Made by a program: the position numbers and the translations under genes
Assembly: GCF_037948395.1 (NCBI RefSeq)
Contig: NZ_CP149940.1
Location: 4,960,001 to 5,024,000, forward strand
Source of the DNA: Serratia nevei
GTDB taxonomy: Bacteria; Pseudomonadota; Gammaproteobacteria; Enterobacterales; Enterobacteriaceae
Reading direction: 5' to 3'
Length of the DNA stretch: 64,000 nt
The notes under the pieces: model-generated
Database searches by the model: none
What the model was told of the DNA's origin: nothing
Seen by the model: only the letters and a program-made list of their open reading frames with translations
In this document: positions 19,454-29,547 of the stretch, in pieces
Layout: each line of letters begins with the position of its first letter
How positions within the stretch are numbered: position 1 is the stretch's first letter

Positions 19454-20737
19454 TTAGCGCCGAAAATCCACCGTCTCATCCTGCTGCAAATGCAGCATGG
19501 TTTCCGCCGGCCGCGTTTCGGCGATCACCGCTCCCTGGCGAATCGAATAACGCACCGGCGTCTGGCGGCGCACCGCGTCGAAGCCGCTTTCCGCCGGCAG
19601 GATCACCAGGTTGGCGCTGTTGCCGGCCGCCAGGCCGTAGTCGCTCAGGTTAAGGGTGCGCGCGCTGTGGTGGGTGATCAGCTTCAGCCCATCGTCGATC
19701 TGGCCATAGCCCATCAGCTGGCACACGTGCAGCCCCATATGCAGCACCTGCAGCATGTTGGCGGTGCCGAGCGGGTACCAGGGATCGAACACGTCGTCAT
19801 GGCCGAAGCAGACGTTGATCTCTGCCTCCAGCATCTCCTTCACCCGCGTCACGCCGCGCCGTTTCGGGTAGCTGTCGAAACGTCCCTGCAGGTGAATGTT
19901 CACCAGCGGGTTGGCGACGAAGTTGATGCCGGACATTTTCAACAGGCGGAACAGCCGCGAGGCGTAAGCGCCGTTGTAAGAGTGCATCGCCGTGGTGTGG
20001 CTGGCGGTAACTTTCGCTCCCATCTCCAGCTTCAGCGCCAGCGCCGCCACGGTCTCGACGAAGCGCGATTGCTCGTCGTCGATTTCATCGCAGTGCACGT
20101 CCACCAGCCGATCGTATTTTTGCGCCAGCGCGAACGCCTTATGCAGCGACTCCACGCCGTATTCGCGGGTGAATTCGAAGTGCGGAATGGCACCCACCAC
20201 GTCGGCCCCCAGCCGCAGCGCCTCTTCAAGCAGCGCTTCGCCATTAGGATAGGAAAGGATCCCCTCCTGCGGGAAGGCGACGATCTGCAGCGTCACCCAG
20301 GGCGCCACCTCCTGCTTCACCTCCAGCATGGCACGCAGCGCGGTCAGCGTGGGATCGGAAACGTCGACGTGGGTGCGCACATACTGCACGCCGTTGGCGA
20401 TCTGCCACTTGAGCGTTTGCCAGGCGCGCTGTTTGACGTCTTCATGGGTCAGCAACGCTTTACGTTCGGCCCAGCGCTCAATGCCCTCGAACAGCGTGCC
20501 GGACTGGTTCCAGGCCGGCTGACCGGCGGTTTGCGTGGTATCCAGGTGAATATGCGGTTCGACGAACGCCGGCAACGCCAGCCCGCCCTGCGCATCCAAC
20601 ACGTCGCTGCGCCACTCCTGCCCTTCCGGCTGCGGCACCAGATGCGCGATGCGCCCCTGTTCGATCGCCAGTTGCCACAACCCTTCATGCCCGCTTAAAC
20701 GCAGGTTGTCGATAAACTTCAATGGACGTTTCGCCAC
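19454..20737 (-). CDS. codA: Cytosine deaminase
   Basis: 427 residues, same length and strongly similar to E. coli CodA (amidohydrolase superfamily; cytosine to uracil, also isocytosine and related pyrimidines). Metal ligands: EPHIHLD (H62, H64), [10 protein letters not shown], and the [19 protein letters not shown] segment with the catalytic Asp. The start is a GTG at 20737 behind GAGG, aligned with the CodA N-terminus. The permease gene codB, which forms an operon with codA in E. coli, is absent on both sides. The gene is inserted between tsgA and nirB relative to E. coli. The C-terminal end lies just past the tsgA terminator. Confidence 0.94.
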   Translation of the reverse strand: MAKRPLKFIDNLRLSGHEGLWQLAIEQGRIAHLVPQPEGQEWRSDVLDAQGGLALPAFVEPHIHLDTTQTAGQPAWNQSGTLFEGIERWAERKALLTHEDVKQRAWQTLKWQIANGVQYVRTHVDVSDPTLTALRAMLEVKQEVAPWVTLQIVAFPQEGILSYPNGEALLEEALRLGADVVGAIPHFEFTREYGVESLHKAFALAQKYDRLVDVHCDEIDDEQSRFVETVAALALKLEMGAKVTASHTTAMHSYNGAYASRLFRLLKMSGINFVANPLVNIHLQGRFDSYPKRRGVTRVKEMLEAEINVCFGHDDVFDPWYPLGTANMLQVLHMGLHVCQLMGYGQIDDGLKLITHHSARTLNLSDYGLAAGNSANLVILPAESGFDAVRRQTPVRYSIRQGAVIAETRPAETMLHLQQDETVDFRR

Positions 20738-20924
20738 CCTTCACCTCTGCCGTTGCGCTGGTTTTCTTCATCATACTGGCAGCGGATCGCGCTGACAAAG
20801 TCGCCGTTGCCTACCTACCCCCTGCGTTTACTCCCTGCGGGGTAATTTGCATGCAAACTGACTCGCTTCAGCTAAAGGTGAATAAAATCCGCAACTTATC
20901 AAAAAACGTGAAAAATCATCCATA

Positions 20925-20940
20925 TACCACGTTAGAGGTA
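20925..20940. promoter_or_regulatory. NarL/NarP 7-2-7 site of the nir promoter
   Basis: TACCACG, TT, AGAGGTA: inverted heptamers matching the TACYNMT consensus (one arm perfect). The centre, 20932.5, falls at -69.5 from the start predicted by the FNR box, exactly the NarL/NarP position of the E. coli nir promoter. Confidence 0.75.
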
Positions 20941-20953
20941 TATAAGGGTGTGA

Positions 20954-20967
20954 TTGATTTGCATCAA
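20954..20967. promoter_or_regulatory. FNR box of the nirBDC-cysG promoter
   Basis: TTGATTTGCATCAA is a perfect TTGAT-N4-ATCAA FNR site centred at 20960.5, i.e. -41.5 for a start at about 21002. This is a class II FNR-activated anaerobic promoter. Confidence 0.9.
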
Positions 20968-20988
20968 TAAATTGCCCATCGGGAGAGA

Positions 20989-20994
20989 TAAGGT
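20989..20994 (+). promoter_or_regulatory. -10 element of the nir promoter
   Basis: TAAGGT, at the correct distance from the FNR box and the same hexamer as in the E. coli nir promoter. Start predicted near 21002. Confidence 0.75.
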
Positions 20995-21025
20995 AAGCCT
21001 AGGAAACCAGAATTTTGAGGCAATA

Positions 21026-23575
21026 ATGAGCAGAGTCAAACTTGCCGTCGTCGGCAATGGCATGGTCGGCCACCGGTTCATCGAAGATCTGTTGGATAAA
21101 GCAGACAAAGACCAATTCGAAATCACCGTATTTTGCGAAGAGCCACGCATCGCTTACGATCGCGTGCACCTTTCCTCCTACTTCTCGCACCACACCGCCG
21201 AAGAGCTGTCGCTGGTGCGCGAAGGCTTTTACGAAAAACACGGCGTGAAGGTGCTGGTCGGCGAGCGCGCCATCACCATCAATCGCGACGAGAAGGTGAT
21301 CCACTCCAACACCGGCCGCACCGTCTATTACGACAAGCTGATCATGGCCACCGGCTCCTATCCGTGGATCCCGCCGATTAAAGGCTCGGATAGCCAGGAC
21401 TGCTTCGTTTACCGCACCATCGAAGACCTGAACGCCATCGAAGCCTGCGCGCGCCGCAGCAAACGCGGTGCGGTAGTCGGCGGCGGACTGTTGGGGCTGG
21501 AAGCCGCCGGCGCGCTGAAAAGCCTGGGGGTGGAAACGCACGTGATCGAGTTCGCTCCGGTGCTGATGGCCGAACAGCTCGACCCGATGGGTGGTGACCA
21601 GCTGCGCCGCAAGATCGAGCGCATGGGCGTCAAGGTACACACCGGCAAAAATACCCAGGAGATCGTCAACGGCGGCGGCACGGCGCGCAAAACCATGCAT
21701 TTCGCCGACGGTAGCCTGCTGGAAGTGGATTTCATCGTGTTCTCCACCGGCATCCGCGCCCAGGACAAGCTGGCGCGTCAGTGCGGGCTGGAGATTGGCC
21801 GCCGCGGCGGCATCGCCATCAACGACAGCTGCCAGACGTCGGATCCGGACGTGTACGCCATCGGTGAGTGCGCCGCCTGGCGCGATCGCACCTTCGGCCT
21901 GGTGGCGCCGGGGTACAAAATGGCGCAGGTGGCCGTCGATCACCTGCTGGGCCGCGAAAACGGCTTCCAGGGCGCCGACATGAGCGCCAAGCTGAAGCTG
22001 CTGGGCGTAGACGTCGGCGGCATCGGCGATGCCCACGGCCGCACCGAGGGCGCCCGCAGCTACGTTTATCTGGATGAAAGCAAAGAAGTCTACAAACGCA
22101 TCGTGGTCAGCGCCGACAACAAAACCCTGCTCGGCGCGGTGCTGGTGGGCGACACCAGCGATTATGGCAACCTGCTGCAGCTGGCGTTGAACGACATCGA
22201 ACTGCCGGAAAACCCGGACGGCCTGATCCTGCCGGCCCACGCGGGCAGCAAACCGGCCATCGGCGTGGATTCGCTGCCGGAAAGCGCGCAGATCTGCTCC
22301 TGCTTCGACGTCAGCAAAGGTGACATCATCCAGGCAGTCAACAAAGGCTGCCACACCGTAGCGGCGCTGAAGGCCGAAACCAAGGCCGGCACCGGCTGCG
22401 GCGGCTGCATCCCGCTGCTCACCCAAGTGCTGAACGCCGAGCTGAGCAAGCAAGGCATCGAGGTCAACCACCACCTGTGCGAACACTTCGCCTATTCGCG
22501 CCAGGAGCTGTTCCACCTGATCCGCGTCGAAGGCATCAAGTCGTTCGAGGCGCTGCTGGCCAAATACGGCAAAGGCTACGGCTGCGAAGTGTGTAAACCC
22601 ACCGTCGGCTCGTTGCTGGCTTCTTGCTGGAACGAATACATCCTCAAGCCGCAGCATACGCCGCTGCAGGATACCAACGACAACTTCCTCGGCAATATCC
22701 AGAAAGACGGCACCTACTCGGTGATCCCACGCTCCGCCGGCGGCGAAATCACCCCGGACGGCCTGCTGGCCATTGGCCAGATCGCCAAGGAGTACAATCT
22801 CTACACCAAAATGACCGGCTCGCAGCGCATCGGCATGTTCGGCGCGCAGAAAGACGATCTGCCGGCCATCTGGCGCAAGCTGCTCGCCGCCGGCTTTGAA
22901 ACCGGCCACGCGTATGCCAAGGCGCTGCGCATGGCGAAAACCTGCGTCGGCAGCACCTGGTGCCGCTATGGCGTCGGCGACAGCGTCGGCTTCGGCGTCA
23001 CGCTGGAACATCGCTACAAAGGTATCCGCACCCCGCACAAAATGAAGTTCGGCGTCTCGGGCTGTACCCGTGAATGCGCCGAGGCACAGGGCAAGGACGT
23101 CGGCATCATCGCCACCGAGAACGGCTGGAACCTGTACGTCTGCGGCAACGGCGGCATGAAACCGCGCCACGCCGACCTGCTGGCCGCCGACCTCGATCGC
23201 GAGACGCTGGTGCGCTACCTCGACCGCTTCATGATGTTCTATATCCGCACCGCCGATAAGCTACAGCGCACCTCGGTGTGGCTGGAAAGCCTGGAAGGGG
23301 GCATCGATTACCTGCGCAAGGTGATCATCGACGACAAACTCGGCATCAACGACCAACTGGAAGCGGAGATCGCTCGCCTGCGCGATGCGGTGATTTGCGA
23401 GTGGAAAGAGACCGTCGAGCATCCGGAAACGCAGCTGCGCTTCGCCCACTTCATCAACAGCCCGCTGCGCGATCCGAATGTGCAGGTGGTGGCCGAACGC
23501 GACCAGCACCGCCCTGCGCGCCCGGACGAGCGCATTCCCGTCACCCTGATCGATACCGAGGAGAGCCACGCATGA
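21026..23575 (+). CDS. nirB: NADH-dependent nitrite reductase large subunit NirB
   Basis: 849 residues (E. coli 847). A cytoplasmic enzyme reducing nitrite to ammonium with NADH. Order: FAD domain starting KLAVVGNGMVGHRFIEDL; NAD-binding segment GAVVGGGLLGLEAAGAL (about 150-166); a Bfd-like [2Fe-2S] domain with ICSCFDVSKGD and GTGCGGCIP; ferredoxin-nitrite-reductase domains; and C-terminal siroheme/[4Fe-4S] Cys motifs (CVGSTWC, SGCTRECAEAQGKD, YVCGNGG). ATG 21026 is preceded by TGAGG. It overlaps nirD by 4 bp (ATGA) and is driven by the FNR/NarL promoter. Confidence 0.97.
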   Translation: MSRVKLAVVGNGMVGHRFIEDLLDKADKDQFEITVFCEEPRIAYDRVHLSSYFSHHTAEELSLVREGFYEKHGVKVLVGERAITINRDEKVIHSNTGRTVYYDKLIMATGSYPWIPPIKGSDSQDCFVYRTIEDLNAIEACARRSKRGAVVGGGLLGLEAAGALKSLGVETHVIEFAPVLMAEQLDPMGGDQLRRKIERMGVKVHTGKNTQEIVNGGGTARKTMHFADGSLLEVDFIVFSTGIRAQDKLARQCGLEIGRRGGIAINDSCQTSDPDVYAIGECAAWRDRTFGLVAPGYKMAQVAVDHLLGRENGFQGADMSAKLKLLGVDVGGIGDAHGRTEGARSYVYLDESKEVYKRIVVSADNKTLLGAVLVGDTSDYGNLLQLALNDIELPENPDGLILPAHAGSKPAIGVDSLPESAQICSCFDVSKGDIIQAVNKGCHTVAALKAETKAGTGCGGCIPLLTQVLNAELSKQGIEVNHHLCEHFAYSRQELFHLIRVEGIKSFEALLAKYGKGYGCEVCKPTVGSLLASCWNEYILKPQHTPLQDTNDNFLGNIQKDGTYSVIPRSAGGEITPDGLLAIGQIAKEYNLYTKMTGSQRIGMFGAQKDDLPAIWRKLLAAGFETGHAYAKALRMAKTCVGSTWCRYGVGDSVGFGVTLEHRYKGIRTPHKMKFGVSGCTRECAEAQGKDVGIIATENGWNLYVCGNGGMKPRHADLLAADLDRETLVRYLDRFMMFYIRTADKLQRTSVWLESLEGGIDYLRKVIIDDKLGINDQLEAEIARLRDAVICEWKETVEHPETQLRFAHFINSPLRDPNVQVVAERDQHRPARPDERIPVTLIDTEESHA

Positions 23576-23898
23576 GCCAGTGGATTACCGTTTGTCCCGT
23601 CGCCGACATTCTGCCCGGCACCGGCGTGTGCGCCCTGATCGGCGATCGGCAGGTGGCGGTGTTCCGCCCCTATGCCGACGAGCAGGTGTTCGCCATCAGC
23701 AATATCGACCCGTTCGCCCAGGCCAGCGTGCTGTCGCGCGGCCTCATCGCCGAGCATCAGGGCGAGTTGTGGGTCGCCAGCCCGCTGAAGAAACAGCATT
23801 TCCGCCTGTACGACGGCCACTGTCTGGAAGACGACAGCCGTTCCGTCGCCAGCTTCACCAGCCGGGTGGTCGACGGCATCGTGCAAGTCGCGGCATAA
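23572..23898 (+). CDS. nirD: Nitrite reductase small subunit NirD
   Basis: 108 residues, same length as E. coli NirD. A Rieske-fold protein that lacks the Cys/His cluster ligands, as usual for NirD, and is required for NirB activity. It begins MSQWITVCPVADILPGTGVCALIGD at the ATG inside the nirB stop (ATGA). It is followed 16 bp later by nirC. Confidence 0.96.
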   Translation: MSQWITVCPVADILPGTGVCALIGDRQVAVFRPYADEQVFAISNIDPFAQASVLSRGLIAEHQGELWVASPLKKQHFRLYDGHCLEDDSRSVASFTSRVVDGIVQVAA

Positions 23899-23914
23899 CC
23901 TTTCGGGAGGCAAC

Positions 23915-24715
23915 ATGTTTACCGACACGATCAATAAATGCGCCGCCAACGCGGCGCGCATCGTCCGCCTGGCGAAGGAGAGCCCGCTCGGCTTCTGGAT
24001 CAGCTCGGCGATGGCCGGCGCCTACGTCGGCCTCGGCATCATCCTGATCTTCACCCTCGGCAACCTGGTCGACCCAAGCGTGCGGCCGCTGGTGATGGGC
24101 GCCACCTTCGGCATCGCGCTGACGCTGGTGATCATCGCCGGTTCCGAGCTGTTCACCGGCCATACGATGTTCCTGACGCTCGGCGTCAAGGCCGGCACCA
24201 TCCGCCAAAGCCAGATGTGGACGGTGCTGCCGCAAACCTGGCTCGGCAACCTGCTCGGCTCGGTGCTGGTGGCGCTGATGTATTACTACGGCGGCGGCAG
24301 CCTGCTGCCGGTGGATACCAGCCTGGTGCACAGCGCCGCGCTGGCGAAAACCACCGCGCCGGCCGAAGTCCTGTTCTTCAAGGGGGTGCTGTGCAACTGG
24401 CTGGTTTGCCTGGCTATTTGGATGGCGATCCGCGTTGAAGGCGCCGCCAAGTTCATCGCCATTTGGTGGTGCCTGCTGGCCTTTATTGCCTCGGGTTACG
24501 AACACTCCGTCGCCAACATGACGCTGTTCGCCCTCTCCTGGTTCGGCAACCACAGCGAGGCCTATACCCTCACCGGCATCGGCCACAACCTGCTGTGGGT
24601 GACGCTGGGCAATATCCTGTCCGGCTCGGTGCTGATGGGCCTGGGGTATTGGTACGCCACGCCGCTCGCCGAACGCCCGCAGGCGGCGAAAGCCGCTGCA
24701 CGTCAGACCGCCTGA
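23915..24715 (+). CDS. nirC: Nitrite channel/transporter NirC
   Basis: 266 residues. Formate/nitrite transporter (FNT) family, six membrane helices forming an inner-membrane pentamer. Signatures: AGAYVGLGIILIFTLGN, GSELFTGHTMFL, LLGVL-like omega-loop region, FKGVLCNWLVCLAIWMA, and YEHSVANM near residue 195-200. It brings nitrite in for NirBD, or expels it. Start ATG 23915 has GGAGG upstream. Third gene of the operon; a hairpin at 24722-24740 separates it from cysG. Confidence 0.95.
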   Translation: MFTDTINKCAANAARIVRLAKESPLGFWISSAMAGAYVGLGIILIFTLGNLVDPSVRPLVMGATFGIALTLVIIAGSELFTGHTMFLTLGVKAGTIRQSQMWTVLPQTWLGNLLGSVLVALMYYYGGGSLLPVDTSLVHSAALAKTTAPAEVLFFKGVLCNWLVCLAIWMAIRVEGAAKFIAIWWCLLAFIASGYEHSVANMTLFALSWFGNHSEAYTLTGIGHNLLWVTLGNILSGSVLMGLGYWYATPLAERPQAAKAAARQTA

Positions 24716-24721
24716 GTTTTC

Positions 24722-24740
24722 GGGGGCGCACTTCGCCCCC
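24722..24740 (+). repeat. Stem-loop between nirC and cysG
   Basis: GGGGGCG and CGCCCCC pair around a CACTT loop, 6 bp after the nirC stop and 25 bp before cysG. There is no U-tract, so it is more likely an mRNA end-protecting or processing structure than a full terminator. Confidence 0.6.
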
Positions 24741-24765
24741 ACACTGATTACCCCGAGGAGTGCCG

Positions 24766-26169
24766 ATGGATTACCTGCCTATCTTCTGCCAACTGCAACA
24801 TAAAGCCTGCCTGCTGGTGGGCGGCGGCGAGATCGCCGAACGCAAGGCGCGCCTGCTGCTGGACGCCGGCGCAGCGCTGACCGTCAACGCCGTGGACTTC
24901 ACCCCGCAGTTCCGCCTGTGGGCGGAAGAAGGCCGGTTGACGCTGGCCGAAGGCGAATTCAGCCCGGCCCTGCTGGCGGAAAAATGGCTGGTGATCGCCG
25001 CCACCGACCGGCTGGAGGTCAACGCACTGGTGTATCAGTGCGCCAACCGGCAGCGGGTGTTCTGCAACGTGGTGGACGATCCGAAACGCGCCAGCTTTAT
25101 CATGCCGTCAATCATCGATCGTTCGCCGATCATGGTGGCGGTGTCCTCCGGCGGCAAAGCGCCGGTGCTGGCGCGGCTGCTGCGCGAGAAGCTGGAAGCG
25201 ATGCTGCCGCAGCACCTCGGCAAGCTGGCCCAGCTGGGCGGCTCGCTGCGGCAGCGGGTAAAACAACGCTTCAGCAGCCTCGGCGCGCGCCGTCGCTTCT
25301 GGGAACGGTTATTCGCCCACGATCGGCTGGCGCAGTCGCTGGCCAACGACGACGCCACGCTGGCCGAACGCCAGCTCGAGCAGCTGTTCAGCGAACAGCC
25401 GGAAGATCGCGGTGAAGTGGTGCTGGTGGGCGCCGGGCCGGGCGATGCCGGCTTGCTGACGCTGAAAGGGCTGCAGCAGATCCAGCAGGCCGACGTGGTG
25501 GTTTACGACCGGCTGGTCTCCGAAGAGATCATGACGCTGGTGCGCCGCGACGCCGAACGCATCTTCGTCGGCAAACGCGCCGGCCACCACTGCGTGCCGC
25601 AAGAGCAAATCAACCAAATCCTGCTGCAGCAGGCGCAGCAAGGCAAACGCGTGGTGCGCCTGAAGGGGGGAGATCCCTTTATCTTCGGCCGCGGCGGCGA
25701 AGAGCTGGAGACGCTGGCAGACGCCAACGTGCCGTTCTCGGTGGTGCCGGGCATCACCGCCGCCTCCGGCTGTTCCGCCTACAGCGGTATCCCGCTTACC
25801 CACCGCGACCATGCGCAGAGCGTGCGCCTGGTGACCGGCCACGCCAAGGCCGACGGCGGATTGGACTGGGCGACGCTGGCCGCCGGGCAACAGACGCTGG
25901 TGTTCTATATGGGGCTGTCGCAGGCGGCGGAGATCCAACGCCAGCTGATAGCGAATGGATTGGCGGCCACCACGCCGGTGGCGCTGGTAGAAAACGGCAC
26001 TTCCTGCCACCAGCGGGTGATCGAAGGCGAACTCGGCCAACTGGGCGCCCTGTCACTGCAGGCCGCCAGCCCCAGTCTGATCATCGTCGGCAGCGTGGTC
26101 AGCCTGCGCAGCAAACTCAACTGGTTCGCCAGCGAGGTACCGCCTGCCGGCCTGGCGCAAATGGCGTGA
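24766..26169 (+). CDS. cysG: Siroheme synthase CysG
   Basis: 467 residues, trifunctional. N-terminal precorrin-2 dehydrogenase/ferrochelatase: NAD site [22 protein letters not shown] with D104/D105, and S128 in [20 protein letters not shown]-terminal uroporphyrinogen-III methyltransferase: [43 protein letters not shown] and [22 protein letters not shown]. It makes siroheme for NirB here and for sulfite reductase. The ATG at 24766 follows GAGGAG with a 5-base gap. It is about 10 residues longer than E. coli CysG (457), mostly at the C-terminus. Likely read from the nir promoter plus an internal one. Confidence 0.96.
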   Translation: MDYLPIFCQLQHKACLLVGGGEIAERKARLLLDAGAALTVNAVDFTPQFRLWAEEGRLTLAEGEFSPALLAEKWLVIAATDRLEVNALVYQCANRQRVFCNVVDDPKRASFIMPSIIDRSPIMVAVSSGGKAPVLARLLREKLEAMLPQHLGKLAQLGGSLRQRVKQRFSSLGARRRFWERLFAHDRLAQSLANDDATLAERQLEQLFSEQPEDRGEVVLVGAGPGDAGLLTLKGLQQIQQADVVVYDRLVSEEIMTLVRRDAERIFVGKRAGHHCVPQEQINQILLQQAQQGKRVVRLKGGDPFIFGRGGEELETLADANVPFSVVPGITAASGCSAYSGIPLTHRDHAQSVRLVTGHAKADGGLDWATLAAGQQTLVFYMGLSQAAEIQRQLIANGLAATTPVALVENGTSCHQRVIEGELGQLGALSLQAASPSLIIVGSVVSLRSKLNWFASEVPPAGLAQMA

Positions 26170-26178
26170 TACCGACAT

Positions 26179-26207
26179 AAAAAAAGCGGCCCGTGGCCGC
26201 TTTTTTT
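26179..26207. terminator. Bidirectional terminator between cysG and trpS
   Basis: GCGGCC and GGCCGC pair around CGT, with A7 on the left and T7 on the right, so it can act on both convergent transcripts. Confidence 0.9.
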
Positions 26208-26220
26208 ATTTTCGCTGGCG

Positions 26221-27228
26221 TTACGCCTGCGGCGGTACGAAACCGACGGCCTGATAGACCTTCGCCAGGGTTTCCTGCGCGCGTGCGCGGGCCTTGGCGG
26301 CGCCGTCGCGCATCACCTGCTGCAGATAGGCTTCGTCGTTACGGAAGCGGTGATAGCGCTCCTGCAGCTCACCCAGCATGCCGGAGACGGCTTCCGCCAC
26401 CGCGCCTTTCAGGTGGCCGTACATCTGGCCTTCGAACTCGGCTTCCAGCTGCGCGATGCTCTTGCCGGTCACGCCGGCGAGAATATCCAGCAGATTGGAG
26501 ACGCCCGCCTTGTTGACCACGTCGTAACGCACGACAGGCGGCTCTTCCGAGTCGGTCATTGCGCGCTTAATCTTCTTGGTCACCGCTTTCGGATCTTCCA
26601 GCAGGCCGATCACGTTGTTGCGGTTATCGTCCGACTTGGACATCTTCTTGGTCGGTTCCTGCAGCGACATCACGCGCGCGCCGGATTTAGGAATAAACGG
26701 CTCCGGCACTTTGAACACGTCGCCGTACAGCGCGTTGAAACGCTGCCCTACGTCGCGGCTCAGTTCCAGGTGCTGCTTCTGGTCTTCGCCCACCGGCACC
26801 TGGTTGGTTTGATACAGCAGGATATCCGCCGCCATCAGCACCGGATAGCTGAACAGCCCGGCGTTGATGTTCTCCGCGTAGCGCGCGGATTTGTCTTTGA
26901 ACTGCGTCATGCGGCTCAGTTCGCCGAAATAGGTGTAGCAGTTCAGCACCCAGCTCAGCTGCGTGTGCTCAGGCACGTGCGACTGCACGAAGATGGTGCT
27001 TTTTTCCGGATCGATGCCGCAGGCCAGGTACAGCGCCAGCGTATCCAGCGTGGCCTTGCGCAGTTTCTCGGCGTCCTGGCGCACGGTGATGGCATGCAGA
27101 TCGACGATGCAGTAGATGCAGTCGTAGTCGTCCTGCATCTGCACCCACTGACGCAGCGCACCCATGTAGTTGCCGATGGTCAGTTCGCCGGACGGCTGCG
27201 CGCCGCTAAATACGATGGGCTTACTCAT
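26221..27228 (-). CDS. trpS: Tryptophanyl-tRNA synthetase
   Basis: 335 residues (E. coli 334). Class Ic synthetase; the HIGH-equivalent motif is [13 protein letters not shown] (about 13-25) and the KMSKS loop is KKMSKSDDN (about 194-202). DLHAITV and [14 protein letters not shown] are family marks. It starts at ATG 27228, 2 bp after the gph stop, and is the last gene of the long minus-strand cluster, ending at a bidirectional terminator. Confidence 0.98.
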   Translation of the reverse strand: MSKPIVFSGAQPSGELTIGNYMGALRQWVQMQDDYDCIYCIVDLHAITVRQDAEKLRKATLDTLALYLACGIDPEKSTIFVQSHVPEHTQLSWVLNCYTYFGELSRMTQFKDKSARYAENINAGLFSYPVLMAADILLYQTNQVPVGEDQKQHLELSRDVGQRFNALYGDVFKVPEPFIPKSGARVMSLQEPTKKMSKSDDNRNNVIGLLEDPKAVTKKIKRAMTDSEEPPVVRYDVVNKAGVSNLLDILAGVTGKSIAQLEAEFEGQMYGHLKGAVAEAVSGMLGELQERYHRFRNDEAYLQQVMRDGAAKARARAQETLAKVYQAVGFVPPQA

Positions 27229-27230
27229 GT

Positions 27231-27929
27231 TTAAATTTCCTGATTCTCTAAAGATGACAGCCCAAGAGCGGGCAACAAATCGGCGAAGCGCTCCAACACC
27301 CGATCGGGGTGGCTCAGGGCTATCGATTCGCCGTAGTTATAACCGTAGGTAAAGCCGACGCTTGGGCAACCGGCGCCCTGCGCGGCTTGAATATCGTTGC
27401 GTGAATCGCCGACGAACAGCAGTTCATGCGCGCGCAGCCCAAGCTTGCCGAGCACCAGATACAACGGCGCCGGGTGCGGTTTCTTTTCCGTCACGTCGTC
27501 GCCGCCGATCACCAGCGAGAAATAGTCGCCAATGCCCAGCGCCGCCAGCAGCGGTGCCACGAACGGCGTCGGTTTGTTGGTCACCAGCGCCATCGGGTAG
27601 CCGTGCGCGGCCAGTCGGGCCAGCGTCTCTTGCACCTGCGGGAACAGGCGGCTACCGCTGTCGACGGTCTGCGCATAGAAATGGTCGAAGCGTTCACGCA
27701 GCCGGCCGCACTGTTCCGGCGTGCCTTCCGCTTCCGCCCAGCGCAGCGCGCGCTGCACCAGCACGTCGGCGCCGTTGCCGATCCAGGTGCCAACCCGCTC
27801 CTCACCCGCTTGCGGCAGGCCCGCTTCTTCCAGCGCCATATCGATGGCGGCCGCCAGGCCCGGCGCGCTGTCGACCAGCGTGCCGTCCAGATCGAAGGCC
27901 AATGCGCGGATCGCGCCGAAATCAGCCAT
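27231..27929 (-). CDS. gph: Phosphoglycolate phosphatase
   Basis: 232 residues. HAD superfamily with catalytic [10 protein letters not shown] (D13, D15), [10 protein letters not shown] (motif II), K in [14 protein letters not shown] and [17 protein letters not shown] (motif III). It removes 2-phosphoglycolate, for example from repair of 3'-phosphoglycolate DNA ends. The ATG at 27929 lies inside the end of rpe (8-bp overlap) and its stop is 2 bp before trpS, so the three genes are translationally linked. Confidence 0.96.
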   Translation of the reverse strand: MADFGAIRALAFDLDGTLVDSAPGLAAAIDMALEEAGLPQAGEERVGTWIGNGADVLVQRALRWAEAEGTPEQCGRLRERFDHFYAQTVDSGSRLFPQVQETLARLAAHGYPMALVTNKPTPFVAPLLAALGIGDYFSLVIGGDDVTEKKPHPAPLYLVLGKLGLRAHELLFVGDSRNDIQAAQGAGCPSVGFTYGYNYGESIALSHPDRVLERFADLLPALGLSSLENQEI

Positions 27930-28599
27930 GGGAAACCTTCGCCAACTCGCTGCGCATCTCGTCGATCACCTTGCGGTAGTCCGGCTGGCCAAAGATGGCG
28001 GAACCGGCGACGAACATATCGGCGCCCGCAGCGGCGATTTCGGCGATGTTATCCACCTTCACCCCGCCGTCGACTTCCAGGCGGATGTCGCGACCGCTGT
28101 CGTCGATCAGCTTGCGCACCTGGCGCAGCTTGTCCAGGGTGCCGTGGATGAACGACTGGCCGCCGAAGCCCGGGTTAACCGACATCAGCAGGATCACGTC
28201 GATTTTATCCATCACGTAGTCGAGATAGCTCAGCGGCGTGGCCGGGTTGAACACCAGGCCGGCTTTACAGCCGTGCTCTTTGATCAGCTGAATGGTGCGA
28301 TCGACATGCTCGGAAGCTTCGGGGTGGAAAGAGATATAAGACGCGCCGGCCTTGGCGAAATCAGGCACGATGCGGTCCACCGGCTTGACCATCAGGTGCA
28401 CGTCAATCGGCGCGGTAATGCCGTAGTTGCGCAGCGCTTCGCACACCATCGGACCGATGGTCAGATTGGGCACGTAGTGGTTGTCCATCACGTCGAAGTG
28501 CACCACGTCGCCGCCTGCGGCCAGCACGTTGGCGGTATCTTCACCTAACCGGGCAAAATCTGCCGACAGAATGGACGGGGCAATCAAAAACTTTTTCAT
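27922..28599 (-). CDS. rpe: Ribulose-phosphate 3-epimerase
   Basis: 225 residues, the same as E. coli Rpe. A TIM barrel of the pentose phosphate pathway interconverting ribulose-5-P and xylulose-5-P. Metal/catalytic segments: [56 protein letters not shown] and LEVDGGV. ATG 28599 with GGAG six bases upstream is chosen over a codon at 28611. It follows dam by 51 bp. Confidence 0.97.
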   Translation of the reverse strand: MKKFLIAPSILSADFARLGEDTANVLAAGGDVVHFDVMDNHYVPNLTIGPMVCEALRNYGITAPIDVHLMVKPVDRIVPDFAKAGASYISFHPEASEHVDRTIQLIKEHGCKAGLVFNPATPLSYLDYVMDKIDVILLMSVNPGFGGQSFIHGTLDKLRQVRKLIDDSGRDIRLEVDGGVKVDNIAEIAAAGADMFVAGSAIFGQPDYRKVIDEMRSELAKVSHG

Positions 28600-28650
28600 C
28601 CGCTTCTCCAAACGTAGGGTCGAGTTGTTATGCGCCGGGGTGCCCCCGGC

Positions 28651-29463
28651 TTAGCGATACAGCGCCAAAAGCTCGTTCACTTTGCTGCGGCCGAGAATGT
28701 TGCGGCTGATCGTGCGGCGCGCTTTCACCACATACAGCGCAGCATTCTGGTACCAGTCGCGCGTCAGCTCGGTATCGTGATTGGAGATCAATACCGGTAC
28801 CCGGCTCTCTACCGAGAGCTGATGCGCCAGTTGCGCCAGGCTCTGCTGATCGGCGATGCTGAAGCTGTTGGTGTGGTAAGCGGTGAAATTCGCCGTCGCC
28901 GACAGCGGCGCATAAGGCGGATCGCAATACACCACGGCGCCGGCCACGGCCTTCGCCATGGTATCGCGGTAATGCTCGCAGACAAAAGTGGCATTGCGCG
29001 ATTTTTCGGCAAACCAGTAGAGCTCTTCTTCCGGGAAGTACGGTTTCTTGTAGCGGCCGAACGGTACGTTGAACTCGCCGCGCAGGTTATAGCGGCACAG
29101 GCCGTTATAACAGTGGCGGTTCAGGTACAGGAACAGCAGCGCCCGGCGGTAAGGCTCGGTGCTAGTATTGAACTCTTCTCGCAGCAGGTAAAACTGATCC
29201 GAGTTATTGAATTCATCGGCGAAAAGCGTGCGGGCATCGCGCACGAAGTCATCCGTGCGCAGCTTAACGATGTTATACAGGTTGATAAGATCGCTATTGA
29301 TGTCGGCGAGAATGTAGGCGTCGTAATCCGTATTCAGGAAGACGGATCCCGCACCCACGAAGGGCTCGATTAAGCAGTCTCCCGCCGGCAGATGGCGACG
29401 AATCTCGTCTACCAGCGGGTATTTTCCACCAGCCCATTTTAAAAAAGCGCGGTTTTTCTTCAT
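28651..29463 (-). CDS. dam: DNA adenine methylase Dam
   Basis: 270 residues. N6-adenine methyltransferase of GATC sites. Motif I is FLKWAGGKYPLVDEI (residues 8-22) with FVGAGSVF, and motif IV is DPPY at 181-184. It serves mismatch-repair strand choice, SeqA-controlled replication timing and phase-variable promoters. It starts at ATG 29463, 84 bp after damX on the same strand, in the E. coli order aroK-aroB-damX-dam-rpe-gph-trpS. Confidence 0.98.
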   Translation of the reverse strand: MKKNRAFLKWAGGKYPLVDEIRRHLPAGDCLIEPFVGAGSVFLNTDYDAYILADINSDLINLYNIVKLRTDDFVRDARTLFADEFNNSDQFYLLREEFNTSTEPYRRALLFLYLNRHCYNGLCRYNLRGEFNVPFGRYKKPYFPEEELYWFAEKSRNATFVCEHYRDTMAKAVAGAVVYCDPPYAPLSATANFTAYHTNSFSIADQQSLAQLAHQLSVESRVPVLISNHDTELTRDWYQNAALYVVKARRTISRNILGRSKVNELLALYR

Positions 29464-29547
29464 GCCGTCAATTAGCTACTTATACAATTCAGAGCGGCGG
29501 ATTGTACTCTGTTTCAGACAGCACATCAGCGCACAAATTTAAATGAT

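Noticed and set aside
20999..23170. 723-codon open frame antisense to nirB
   Set aside because: Biased composition, no family, and fully covered by nirB with all its motifs.
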